Positions 1 to 8,236 of a stretch of 64,000 nucleotides of DNA are shown here, in pieces. The position numbers were made by a program, and so were the translations under genes. Origin of the DNA: Desulfitobacterium dehalogenans ATCC 51507 (GTDB lineage: Bacteria; Bacillota; Desulfitobacteriia; Desulfitobacteriales; Desulfitobacteriaceae); assembly GCF_000243155.2 (NCBI RefSeq), contig NC_018017.1, forward strand, positions 2,170,001 through 2,234,000, given 5' to 3'. The notes beneath the pieces were generated by a model, which saw only the letters and a program-made list of their open reading frames with translations, made no database searches and was not told where the DNA came from. The stretch's first letter is position 1. The number at the start of each line of letters is the position of its first letter.

Positions 1-210
1 AAGATTCAACGGTATAAGGGATTAGGGGAAATGAATCCGGAACAGCTCTGGGAGACCACCCTAAATCCTGTCAATCGCCGCATGATCCAGGTGACCATCG
101 ATGATGCTTTGGAGGCGGAGCGGAAACTGAAGATCCTCATGAGCGAACAAGTGGACCCCCGCCGGGAGTTCTTAATGGAAAATATCGTATTTACGGAAGA
201 TGATATGTAA
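1..210 (+). CDS. parE: Type II topoisomerase subunit B (ParE/GyrB), C-terminal end only
   Basis: The window opens inside this reading frame; only the last 69 codons are present, ending at TAA 208-210. The visible part is the TOPRIM/C-terminal end of the ATPase subunit of a type II topoisomerase: it begins with the conserved [11 protein letters not shown] motif and finishes with the RREFLMEN segment that closes GyrB and ParE proteins. The A subunit follows after 20 bp, so the two are very likely co-transcribed and form one A2B2 enzyme. ParE rather than GyrB is inferred from the partner's degenerate GyrA box; the short fragment itself cannot separate the two. Confidence 0.93.
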   Translation, partial: KIQRYKGLGEMNPEQLWETTLNPVNRRMIQVTIDDALEAERKLKILMSEQVDPRREFLMENIVFTEDDM

Positions 211-230
211 ATTCAACTTGAGGTGAAAGA

Positions 231-2657
231 ATGAGCATTCCTGAAGAAAATATAACCCAGCGCTCCCTGGAAGAAGTTCTGCCGGAGAGCTTTCTGGGCT
301 ATTCCAAACATGTGATCTTACAGCGGGCTGTTCCTGATGTCCGGGACGGCCTCAAGCCTGTTCACCGGCGGATTATCTATGCCATGGACGAGCTGGGTAT
401 GAATCCTGATAAACCCTACAGCAAATCCGCCCGCCTGGTAGGGGACTGCATGGGAAAATATCACCCCCATGGGGATTCCTCCATCTATGATGCCGCGGTA
501 CGTATGGCCCAGCCTTGGGCTACCCGCTATCCTTTGATTGACGGACAAGGGAATTTTGGCTCCATCGACGGGGATGGTGCAGCGGCCATGCGTTATACGG
601 AGATGCGCATGACTCCTCTTTCCCAGCTGATGACCCAGGATATTGAAAAGAACGTTATTCCTTTTAAGCCTAATTATGATCAGCGCCAAAAAGAGCCCAT
701 CGTCTTACCCAGCCCCTTCCCGAATCTCTTAGTGAACGGCGGCTCGGGAATCGCCGTGGGCATGGCCAGCAATATCCCTCCCCATAACCTGCGGGAGGTC
801 GTAGCAGCCCTGATCTTCCAGATCGATCATCCAGATGTCACTTTAGAACAGTTGATGGAAAGGATCAAGGGACCGGATTTTCCTACCGGAGGCCTGATTA
901 TCGGTTCCCAGGGCTTTACCGAGGCTTACCGGAGTGGCCGGGGGAAAGTGATCATGAGGGGAAAAGCGGTCATCGAGTCCGGGAAAAACGGCAAAAATCT
1001 CATTGTCATTACCGAGATTCCTTTCCAAGTCTCCAAATCCACCTTGGCTGCCAAAATAGAAACTCAAGCGGAAAATGGCAAGATCGAAGGAATCAGTGAA
1101 GTCCGGGATGAATCAGACCGGGAAGGGATACGCCTTGTGGTGGAGTGCAAAAAAGACGCGGATCCCAAACAGATCCTGAAGCTTCTCTATAAATACACCC
1201 AGCTCCAGGAAACCTTTGGTATCATCAACCTGGTCATTACCGAAGAAGGAACACCCCGGGTATTGGGGTTAAAAGAGATTAATCGGTCCTATCTTCAGCA
1301 TCGCAAAGAAGTAGTTATACGCAGAACGGAATATGAACTGGAAAAAGCCAAAGCCCGGGCTCATATCCTGGAAGGTTTGGTCATCGCCATTAATAATCTG
1401 GATGAAGTCTTACACATTATCCGTTCCAGTAAAACTCCAACCCTGGCCAAGGCTGGTTTGATCACCCGGTTTGAATTCTCCGAGGCTCAGGCCCAAGCCA
1501 TATTGGATATGAGGCTTCAGCATTTAACCAATCTTGAGCTGGATGGTATCCGCAAGGAATATGCGGACATCTTAAAACTAATCGTTGATCTGGAGAGCAT
1601 TCTGGCTGATGTGAACAAAGTCTATGCTATCATCAAAAATGAACTTAAAGAGATCGCTGATAAATACGGGGATGATCGCCGCACTTTGATTCTTCCTGAG
1701 GATGCGGGGGACGACATCGATTTTAGCGCCTTTGAAGAGCCGGAAAAACCCATGGAAGTCTTACTGACGAAGAAGGGGTTCATCAAACAGATGCCCACCC
1801 CAACCCGGAAGAGCCAGATTAATGCCGTTGCTTTTGCCTTTAAAGACGGGGATGTAATATCGGAACAGCTGTCCTGTACATCAAAGGATACCCTCTTTTT
1901 CTTCACCCACAATGGCAAATACTATGATGCCAAAGCAAAATTAGTTCCTGAAGGAGGAGCCAAGGATAAGGGAAGAGCCGTCAATAACCTGTTCCCCTTG
2001 CCGGAGGAAGAGCGCATCGTTGCCATGCTTTCCTTAAGAGAAGGCAAAGAAGGACAGCACTTTGTCTTTGTCACCAGGGATGGGCAGGTCATGAGAAGTC
2101 CGGTAAAAGATTTCCTCAACGCAAGAACTCCCGAGGCCATGGGCTTAAAGGACCAGGATGAAATCATTAAGGTATTCCTCAGCGAAGGGGAAGGAGATCT
2201 GTTCTTAGCAAGTTTTCAAGGCCAGGCCATACGTTTTGCCGAGGCTGAAGTGAATCCCATGGGCCGGAAATCCCGAGGAGTGAAAGGCATGACCTTAAAC
2301 GCAGAGGACTATGTGGTGGATGCCCTCCTGATTCAACCCGCCGCTGACGGGGAGGAAGGAGATCTGATCACGGTGACTGAGCAAGGATATGTTAAGCGGA
2401 CTTCCTTTGATGAATATAAACCCCAGGGCCGTGCCGGACGAGGGATAGCCATTGCCAAGATTGATGCTGAAAAGACAGGGTATCTGGTCTCCTTGATCCC
2501 TATCGGACCTAAAGAAGATAAGATCCTGCACATCATTCAAGCCGGCGGTACGGTGACCCATGTGGAAGCCCAATCCCTGAAGAGGGAGTCCAGGGTAAAG
2601 AGCGGGGCCGGATTGGTCAATGTGATTATTAATGATTATATCGTTCATGTAGTATAG
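231..2657 (+). CDS. parC: DNA topoisomerase IV subunit A (ParC; gyrase A-like)
   Basis: This is the DNA-cutting subunit of a type II topoisomerase. The active-site tyrosine is Tyr122 in the AAAMRYTE motif, and the quinolone-determining region carries Ser83 and Asp87, the usual sensitive-type residues. At 808 aa it has the N-terminal winged-helix/tower core (about 1-490) followed by the C-terminal beta-pinwheel (about 510-800). The signature that lets gyrase wrap DNA, the GyrA box (QRRGGKG), is degenerate here: QGRAGRG at residues 732-738. That favours topoisomerase IV (chromosome decatenation) over gyrase, but annotation as a second gyrase A is possible. ATG at 231 follows GAGGTGAAAGA. Confidence 0.9.
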   Translation: MSIPEENITQRSLEEVLPESFLGYSKHVILQRAVPDVRDGLKPVHRRIIYAMDELGMNPDKPYSKSARLVGDCMGKYHPHGDSSIYDAAVRMAQPWATRYPLIDGQGNFGSIDGDGAAAMRYTEMRMTPLSQLMTQDIEKNVIPFKPNYDQRQKEPIVLPSPFPNLLVNGGSGIAVGMASNIPPHNLREVVAALIFQIDHPDVTLEQLMERIKGPDFPTGGLIIGSQGFTEAYRSGRGKVIMRGKAVIESGKNGKNLIVITEIPFQVSKSTLAAKIETQAENGKIEGISEVRDESDREGIRLVVECKKDADPKQILKLLYKYTQLQETFGIINLVITEEGTPRVLGLKEINRSYLQHRKEVVIRRTEYELEKAKARAHILEGLVIAINNLDEVLHIIRSSKTPTLAKAGLITRFEFSEAQAQAILDMRLQHLTNLELDGIRKEYADILKLIVDLESILADVNKVYAIIKNELKEIADKYGDDRRTLILPEDAGDDIDFSAFEEPEKPMEVLLTKKGFIKQMPTPTRKSQINAVAFAFKDGDVISEQLSCTSKDTLFFFTHNGKYYDAKAKLVPEGGAKDKGRAVNNLFPLPEEERIVAMLSLREGKEGQHFVFVTRDGQVMRSPVKDFLNARTPEAMGLKDQDEIIKVFLSEGEGDLFLASFQGQAIRFAEAEVNPMGRKSRGVKGMTLNAEDYVVDALLIQPAADGEEGDLITVTEQGYVKRTSFDEYKPQGRAGRGIAIAKIDAEKTGYLVSLIPIGPKEDKILHIIQAGGTVTHVEAQSLKRESRVKSGAGLVNVIINDYIVHVV

Positions 2658-2669
2658 CCAAGTATTTCG

Positions 2670-2698
2670 AAAGGCTGGACGTTCTTTGTCCGGCCTTT
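2670..2698 (+). terminator. Hairpin after parC, probable terminator
   Basis: An 11-bp stem with one G:T-type mismatch (2670-2680 with 2688-2698, loop of 7) begins 12 bp after the parC stop. The following T tract is short and interrupted, so termination may be partial. Confidence 0.55.
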
Positions 2699-2833
2699 AC
2701 TCTTACCCTTAACCTACATATCCTCATGGACAATAATAAAAATAGTCTGGGAGGGGAGGAGGTTTGGGAGATATGTTGAATGAAGAAAGTAGCGACTTTC
2801 AGTATGATCCTTAAAGGACTGGAGAGTGATAGA

Positions 2834-3772
2834 ATGAATCAGGATCTCAACGCAAGGCTGGCCCAAGCCCAACAAGGCTCTGCCCGTCTGCAGAAGATTG
2901 ATGCCATGCTTAAGGAGTTGCGAGGGGAGCTCCAGGAACTCGAAACCCATGAAAAAAAGCTGAAAAGGATTTTGGAGCAAGAGAATATTGATGTAGAAAA
3001 GCTGGAAAATAAAGGTCTGGCCGCTTTTTTCTACTCAGTGATGGGAAATTTAGAGGAGCGGATCGAGAAGGAGCGGAGTGAGGCCCTTGCGGCCAGGCTC
3101 AAATACGATCAAGCTTTGAAAGATATTGAAGAAGTCCATTCCGGTATAGCCAAGCTCTCTTTGGAGCGGTTGAATTATGTTGACTGCCCCTTAGAATATA
3201 AGGATCTTTATGCCCAAAAGCGAAAAATGCTCCTGGAAGAGAAGGGAGCAAAAGCTCAGGAAATCATTGCGCTTACTGATGAGGTATCTCACAGGCGCAT
3301 TAATCTTAAGGAAATTAATGAAGCCATTGCGGTGGGAAACCGGGTTCTCGATAGTCTTAACAATGCTCTGGGTAGTCTTTCAAGTGCGGAAGGGTGGGGA
3401 ACTTGGGATCTTCTCGGCGGGGGAATGATTTCCGGCCTGGCTAAGCACTCCCATATTAATTCTGCCCAAGCCGAGATTGAGAAAACCCAAAGTCTCTTAC
3501 GTCAGTTTAGAACGGAGTTAACAGATATCCGCATTGGCACGGACTTAAATCTTAAAACAGAAGGATTTATCAAATTTGCCGACTTCTTCTTTGATGGAAT
3601 CATTGCGGACTGGTTTATGCAAAGCAGAATTAATGAATCCCAAGCCAGCGTCGAAAACATCAAAAACCAGGTGCAAATGATTATAGAAAAACTGCTGGAA
3701 ATGAAAGCACACGAGAGCGAATGTCTCCAACGGCTTGATGGGAAAATAAGTGAACTCATTGTCAAAGGATAG
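2834..3772 (+). CDS. Conserved coiled-coil protein of unknown function
   Basis: About 312 aa, rich in Glu, Lys, Leu and Ala, with long heptad-like helices (roughly residues 5-70, 85-120 and 135-185) and a second helical block at the end. In the middle is a conserved-looking glycine-rich patch (WGTWDLLGGGMISGLAKHSHI) that suggests a specific fold rather than simple coiled coil. No signal peptide or transmembrane segment is seen, so it is probably cytoplasmic. I chose ATG 2834 because GGAGAG lies 7 bp upstream; the frame is also open from ATG 2780. A 13-codon ORF (2773-2814) with a much stronger ribosome site precedes it, see findings. Function not recognised. Confidence 0.75.
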   Translation: MNQDLNARLAQAQQGSARLQKIDAMLKELRGELQELETHEKKLKRILEQENIDVEKLENKGLAAFFYSVMGNLEERIEKERSEALAARLKYDQALKDIEEVHSGIAKLSLERLNYVDCPLEYKDLYAQKRKMLLEEKGAKAQEIIALTDEVSHRRINLKEINEAIAVGNRVLDSLNNALGSLSSAEGWGTWDLLGGGMISGLAKHSHINSAQAEIEKTQSLLRQFRTELTDIRIGTDLNLKTEGFIKFADFFFDGIIADWFMQSRINESQASVENIKNQVQMIIEKLLEMKAHESECLQRLDGKISELIVKG

Positions 3773-3838
3773 GTAAGATTGATGGTATAGAAATACCACC
3801 GGCGGTAAAGATAGTGAAGATATAAAGAGGTGATTGCT

Positions 3839-5101
3839 ATGCCCTTGGTTTATTCTATCTTTGTCCCTCATCCGCCCCTCCTTGTCCCTGAGATAGGACA
3901 GGGAGAGGAAAGAAAATGCTCAGCTACTCTGGAAGCTTACCGATATCTTGCCAGGAGCTTATATGAAGCTCAGATCGACACCGTTGTCCTCGTTTCTCCT
4001 CATACTCCTCTCTTGCGGGATGGAGTCGTCATTCTTCAGGATGAGACCCTTAGAGGGGATTTCGCCCAATTTGGAGTGCCTAAAGTTAAGTTGTTATTTT
4101 CCAATAATCAACTCCTGGCCGGAACTTTAGCCAAGGAACTGCCCGGAGGGGTGCTCACATCCGGAAAACTGGATCATGGAGCTCTTGTCCCCTTGTATTT
4201 CCTACAGGAAGCAGGTTGGGACGGTAAGCTTGTGGTAATGAGTATGCCCTTGGAGAATCCTGAAGGCTATGGGGAGATCATCCGTGATATTCTCAAAAGT
4301 TATGCCGAGCCCATTGCCCTGGTAGCCAGTGGAGATCTTTCCCATCGCTTAAAAAACGATGGTCCCTATGGATTTCATCCTTCGGGTCCTCAATTTGACA
4401 CTAAGATTTTTGAAGGGTTATCCAGAGAGCCCTCTGCCATCAAGAAGATCCCCCGGGACTTGGCCGAGGAAGCCGGGGAATGCGGTTGGCGGAGTTTGCG
4501 CCTGGCCTTAGCGGTACAGCAAGGGTTGCCCAGGGTTCTTTCCTATGAAGGACATTTCGGGGTGGGATATCTCGCAGCTGAACTGTACCAATCCTCTCCT
4601 TTACCCCAATGGGCCAGACAATGCCTTGAAGCCTATTTGAACAAGGGCACGACTCAAGGACTCACAGTTCCTGATGTCCCCTTACTGCAGCTGCGGCGCC
4701 CCTGTTTTGTAACCCTTCACAAAGATGGGGATTTGCGCGGCTGTATTGGAACCACTGCTCCCTTTCGGGAAAATCTGGCTCAAGAAATTGAGCATAATGC
4801 GATTGCCGCCGGAAGGGAAGATCCCCGCTTTTGGCCGGTGGAAGCAGAGGAATTACCCTCCCTGACGATTTCTGTGGATGTATTGGGAGAGATGGAAAAA
4901 ATCAGCGGTATGGATGAGCTTGATCCCTGGCGTTATGGTGTGGTTGTACGGGGACGGGGAAGAACTGGGCTGCTGCTCCCCCGCTTGGAAGGAATCAACA
5001 CAGCCCAGGAGCAAGTGGACATAGCCAAGCGTAAAGCTGGATTAGGCCCGGATGAGCCGGTAGAAATGTGGCGGTTTGAGGTCGTTCGCTATTTTGAGTG
5101 A
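3839..5101 (+). CDS. MEMO/LigB-AMMECR1 fusion protein (AmmeMemoRadiSam system protein A)
   Basis: This is a two-domain protein of 420 aa. The first ~255 residues are a class III extradiol-dioxygenase (LigB)-like MEMO domain, seen in the N-terminal FVPHPPLLVPEIG and the SPHTPL and SGDLSHR segments. The rest is an AMMECR1 domain with the hallmark LRGCIGT motif at about residues 298-304. Such proteins co-occur with the radical-SAM enzyme encoded just downstream; the biochemical role of the trio is not established. The frame opens at GTG 3830, but ATG 3839 is preferred because AAGAGG (3825-3830) sits 8 bp before it. Confidence 0.88.
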   Translation: MPLVYSIFVPHPPLLVPEIGQGEERKCSATLEAYRYLARSLYEAQIDTVVLVSPHTPLLRDGVVILQDETLRGDFAQFGVPKVKLLFSNNQLLAGTLAKELPGGVLTSGKLDHGALVPLYFLQEAGWDGKLVVMSMPLENPEGYGEIIRDILKSYAEPIALVASGDLSHRLKNDGPYGFHPSGPQFDTKIFEGLSREPSAIKKIPRDLAEEAGECGWRSLRLALAVQQGLPRVLSYEGHFGVGYLAAELYQSSPLPQWARQCLEAYLNKGTTQGLTVPDVPLLQLRRPCFVTLHKDGDLRGCIGTTAPFRENLAQEIEHNAIAAGREDPRFWPVEAEELPSLTISVDVLGEMEKISGMDELDPWRYGVVVRGRGRTGLLLPRLEGINTAQEQVDIAKRKAGLGPDEPVEMWRFEVVRYFE

Positions 5102-5156
5102 TCATTCATCATCATCTGATGTAACTGATGCAAAGGAAACGAGGTAAGGGTTATCC

Positions 5157-6101
5157 ATGGAAGGAAAAACTGCAAGCTGCCTGCTTTGTCCCCAGCATTG
5201 TCAGCTTCGTTCAGGACAGGTCGGGCGTTGTCATGTGCGGGGAAACAGGGGAAATGGTGTGGAATCCCTTAATTATGGGGAAGCAGCATCCTGGCACCTT
5301 GATCCCATCGAGAAAAAACCTTTGTTCCATTTTCATCCGGGAAGCTGGGTATTTTCTGTGGGTGGCTTCGGCTGCAACCTTAACTGTACCTTTTGCCAAA
5401 ACTATGAAATTTCTCAATCCCAGCAAAGGGGATTGCGTGTTACACCGGATGAGCTGGCAGAACAAGCCCGGGGTTCTTTGGGCTTATGTTTTACCTATTC
5501 GGAACCCACCACTTGGTTTGAAATGATCCGGGACACAGCTCCCCTTGTTCATAAGGACGGTGGTAAGGTGGTATTCGTCAGTAACGGAACCATCGCTCCG
5601 CGATATGTAGAAGAGCTTATTCCCTTAATCGATGCTGTAAACATCGATATTAAAGCGTTCAATGAAGGATTCTACCAAAAATTCTGCGGCGGCAAACTGT
5701 CCTGGGTTCTCGACACGGTAGAACGATTAGCCGGGCGCGTCCATCTGGAGATCACGACCTTAGTCATTCCTGAAGCCAATGATGACCCTAAAGAGTTTCG
5801 GGAATTAGGGAGATGGCTTCGCAGACTCAATACCCCTCTGGCTTGGCATCTAAGCCGTTATTTTTCGGCTTATAAACTCAATACTCCGCCCACGGCTCCC
5901 CGAAAGCTGATGGAACTTTGGGAAATTGCCAAAGAAGAAATAGATTACGTCTATATGGGAAATATCGCTGGGGGAGAGAACACTATTTGTCCTCAATGTG
6001 GGAAAAAGGTGATTTTACGGGAGAACTATCGAATCCGGAATCTTCTCCACAACGGAAATTGTCCTTCTTGCGGTCAAGAAATTTTTGGTGTGGGGCTATA
6101 A
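5157..6101 (+). CDS. amrS: AmmeMemoRadiSam system radical SAM enzyme
   Basis: This 314-aa radical SAM protein is related to pyruvate-formate-lyase-activating enzymes. The [4Fe-4S] ligands are Cys73, Cys77 and Cys80 (CNLNCTFC). It begins with the family's cysteine pattern (CLLCPQHCQLRSGQVGRC), and the last 45 residues hold a zinc-ribbon-like pair of motifs (CPQCGKK and CPSCGQ). It lies 55 bp after the MEMO-AMMECR1 fusion and is probably in the same operon. The substrate is unknown. A long overlapping frame from 5128 is a shadow, as it lacks these motifs. Confidence 0.9.
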   Translation: MEGKTASCLLCPQHCQLRSGQVGRCHVRGNRGNGVESLNYGEAASWHLDPIEKKPLFHFHPGSWVFSVGGFGCNLNCTFCQNYEISQSQQRGLRVTPDELAEQARGSLGLCFTYSEPTTWFEMIRDTAPLVHKDGGKVVFVSNGTIAPRYVEELIPLIDAVNIDIKAFNEGFYQKFCGGKLSWVLDTVERLAGRVHLEITTLVIPEANDDPKEFRELGRWLRRLNTPLAWHLSRYFSAYKLNTPPTAPRKLMELWEIAKEEIDYVYMGNIAGGENTICPQCGKKVILRENYRIRNLLHNGNCPSCGQEIFGVGL

Positions 6102-6201
6102 TTTGAACTGCACCGCATGGATCGGAAGCCAATTGAGGAAAAATTGACCAGAATATGAAACAACTTTGCATTTACCTTTAAGTCGCCTCTCCTTATACTT
6201 A

Positions 6202-6245
6202 AGGACAAGCTTCCTTAATCAACAGGACAAGCTTCCTTAATCAAC
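6202..6245 (+). repeat. 22-bp perfect tandem duplication upstream of the NlpC/P60 gene
   Basis: Two identical 22-bp units (6202-6223 and 6224-6245, beginning AGGACAAGCTTCC) abut with no spacer, ending next to the ribosome site of the following gene. They may be a recent replication-slippage duplication or a doubled operator in the 5' leader. Confidence 0.95.
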
Positions 6246-6263
6246 GAGGAGAGGAGTATTTTT

Positions 6264-6941
6264 TTGAAGAATAGAATTGTGTTTCTGCTTAGTGTCACAC
6301 TCGTGATGGTTCTGGTTAGCGCTCAGATTACTCAGGCCGCTACCCCATTGCTTAAAGTTGGCTCAAGAGGTTCGGCTGTAGTGACATTGCAATCGAATTT
6401 GAAAACCCTTGGCTATGAGGTGGGTGCCGTTGATGGAATTTTTGGTGCCAAGACAAAAACAGCTGTTCAGGCTTTCCAAAAGAATTCCCGGATTCAAGTG
6501 GACGGAATCGTTGGACCTAAAACCCAACAAGCATTGACCAAAGCCTTGAGCTCCAAAAGTACCACGAATCGTTCCCTTAAAACTCAAAAGATCTTATCCA
6601 CAGCCAAAGGTTATACCGGTGTCCCTTACCTCTGGGGCGGGACGACACCTTCCGGCTTTGACTGTTCCGGATTTACCCAATATGTATTTAAGAAAAATGG
6701 AATTACTCTTCCGCGGACCAGCAGCCAGCAATACCAAACAGGTACCGCTGTGAGCTTTAACTCTTTAATTCCAGGGGATCTGGTCTTCTTTAATTTCAAC
6801 TCAGGCAGTGTTGTCAGCCATGTGGGGATCTACCTGGGAGACGGACAATTTATCAGTGCGACATCCGGTAAAGGTGTCATCACTTATAGCTTTACACCCT
6901 ATTGGAAAAATGCTTATGTGGGAGCAAAAAGAGTGTATTAG
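6264..6941 (+). CDS. Secreted NlpC/P60 peptidoglycan endopeptidase with N-terminal PG-binding domain
   Basis: This is a 225-aa exported cell-wall hydrolase. Residues 1-25 form a signal peptide (KNR, then a hydrophobic core, ending near ITQAA). Residues about 32-92 are a PG_binding_1 helical domain (GSRGSAVVTLQSNLKTLG, VDGIFG, VDGIVGPKT). Residues about 105-225 are the NlpC/P60 domain with catalytic Cys134 (FDCSGF) and His186 (SHVGIYLGDG). It probably cleaves the D-gamma-glutamyl-meso-diaminopimelate stem peptide bond. The start is TTG 6264 after GAGGAGAGGAG. It appears monocistronic, closed by a strong terminator. Confidence 0.92.
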   Translation: MKNRIVFLLSVTLVMVLVSAQITQAATPLLKVGSRGSAVVTLQSNLKTLGYEVGAVDGIFGAKTKTAVQAFQKNSRIQVDGIVGPKTQQALTKALSSKSTTNRSLKTQKILSTAKGYTGVPYLWGGTTPSGFDCSGFTQYVFKKNGITLPRTSSQQYQTGTAVSFNSLIPGDLVFFNFNSGSVVSHVGIYLGDGQFISATSGKGVITYSFTPYWKNAYVGAKRVY

Positions 6942-6958
6942 TTGAACCAAGATAGCAA

Positions 6959-6985
6959 AAGGGGTTGTCGGCAGGCAACCCCTTT
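6959..6985 (+). terminator. Rho-independent terminator of the NlpC/P60 gene
   Basis: A perfect 9-bp stem, AAGGGGTTG (6959-6967) with CAACCCCTT (6976-6984), loop of 8, followed by TTATTTATTTA. Confidence 0.9.
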
Positions 6986-7089
6986 ATTTATTTACAATCG
7001 CTTATATAGAGATGTTTTGGAGGAGTATTTAAGAAGGTGTTGAATTATAATAAAATAGTCTAGTCTATAGATTGTAAGGTGGAGTTAAA

Positions 7090-7899
7090 ATGGGTCTAGG
7101 TGTGAAAGTCCGCGATTTCCGCAAACAACGGGGATTAACCCTTCAGGCTTTGTCAGATCAGTTGGAAGTTTCCTGCTCTTTTCTCAGTGCTGTTGAACGG
7201 GAGATAAAAAAACCTTCTGTAGCTATGGTGCGAAGAATTTCCGAAGTATTGAACATTTCCCCCACTTATCTTCTGGATAGTGATACAGAAAAGGTTTATG
7301 GAGAAAAAATAAAGTTTATCAGGCAAGGTAGAAGTCTCTCCATAGAAGAGTTGAGTGAACTCTCGGGAATATCCCCTGAACTTATCAGAGCTTATGAAGA
7401 AGGCTCCGACAAGCCGGATTTTGAATCCCTGAACACGTTGGCCGAGGTACTCAATGTTACGGTGAGGTATTTTCTGGAAAAGTCAGCCGATAAACTATCC
7501 ATCGGTGGGAGAATTAAAAGAGAAAGGGAAAAATTGGGGCTAAAAAGTTCCACATTGGCGGATAAGGCAGGAGTCAGTCCGTCTATGATAAGCCAGATTG
7601 AGAATGATCAGGCGGAACCTTCCCTTGATACCCTGGAAAGTATTGCAGAAGCATTAGGGGTATCTGTCTGTTACTTTCTCTTAGAGCAGGAAGACGTGGA
7701 AAATCTTTTATCTTCTCTTAATCCTGATGTTTTATCCCTATTGGGTGATCCCAGGGTTCAATCTGTATTAAGAGCCGTTCGGGATTTTGAAGCCGGAGAT
7801 TTGAAATTTATCCTTAATTATATTCAGTTTTTCAAACGCAACAGAGCTCTGCTGTCCTCTAAAGCGGAGAAAGACCATAACAGTTTAAGTTCAGATTAG
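7090..7899 (+). CDS. XRE-family transcriptional regulator with three helix-turn-helix domains
   Basis: This 269-aa regulator contains three successive Cro/C1-type HTH units of about 60 residues: 4-62 (LTLQALSDQLEVSCSFLSAVE), 72-130 (LSIEELSELSGISPELIRAYE) and 138-196 (LKSSTLADKAGVSPSMISQIE). Each is followed by the same LNISPTYLL/LNVTVRYFL/LGVSVCYFL hydrophobic tail, so they arose by internal duplication. The last ~70 residues are unassigned. ATG 7090 has a good site (AAGGTGGAG). It precedes the flavin/Fe-S oxidoreductase gene, whose long leader contains inverted repeats, so it could regulate that gene; this is inference only. Confidence 0.9.
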   Translation: MGLGVKVRDFRKQRGLTLQALSDQLEVSCSFLSAVEREIKKPSVAMVRRISEVLNISPTYLLDSDTEKVYGEKIKFIRQGRSLSIEELSELSGISPELIRAYEEGSDKPDFESLNTLAEVLNVTVRYFLEKSADKLSIGGRIKREREKLGLKSSTLADKAGVSPSMISQIENDQAEPSLDTLESIAEALGVSVCYFLLEQEDVENLLSSLNPDVLSLLGDPRVQSVLRAVRDFEAGDLKFILNYIQFFKRNRALLSSKAEKDHNSLSSD

Positions 7900-7901
7900 A
7901 T

Positions 7902-7927
7902 AAAAGCTGCCGGGAGGCAGTTTTTTT
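7902..7927 (+). terminator. Rho-independent terminator of the XRE gene
   Basis: Five-bp GC stem CTGCC/GGCAG (7907-7911 and 7916-7920), GGGA loop, flanking A tract and a T7 run. Confidence 0.85.
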
Positions 7928-8236
7928 AGTGAGTAGTAAAATCTGAAAATTTCATTTTATCTCTAAAAAGCGGAAGGAGAATAGGGTTTACCGTCGAATA
8001 GCTAAGTATAATTTAGTTGAGGTTGAATTAAATTGAACCTTGGTTCAAAAGCAAGTTTTTGCTGATCGTTCAACCTTAGACAGAGAAGGGGGGATCAAAT
8101 TTTTTTGTATAATAATTTAATATTAGTGAAAATATTTTTAACCTCAAAAAGGATGTGATTGCTTTTGGGATGAAGAACCTTGCGGAAAGATACTAGGGGT
8201 AGGGGTGTATTCAAAGAGTATAAGGAGGTTTTGTTC
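7928..8236 (+). promoter_or_regulatory. Leader of the oxidoreductase gene with nested inverted repeats
   Basis: This ~310-bp gap has no gene. It contains an inverted repeat TTGAACC-TT-GGTTCAA (8033-8048) nested inside a wider pair GGTTGAA (8021-8027) and TTCAACC (8069-8075), the sort of arrangement a dimeric repressor could bind. Further down is an AT-rich stretch with TATAAT at 8108-8113 but no convincing -35, then a strong AAGGAGG (8222-8228) before ATG 8237. Which regulator binds is not known. Confidence 0.45.

Noticed and set aside
318-2648. Several minus-strand open frames of 67-123 codons opposite parC
   Set aside because: They lie wholly antisense to a well-conserved gene, lack ribosome sites and show no domain; they are codon-bias shadows.
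5128-5526. Plus-strand 132-codon frame overlapping amrS
   Set aside because: It overlaps the radical-SAM frame, which carries all family motifs; no independent ribosome site or domain.
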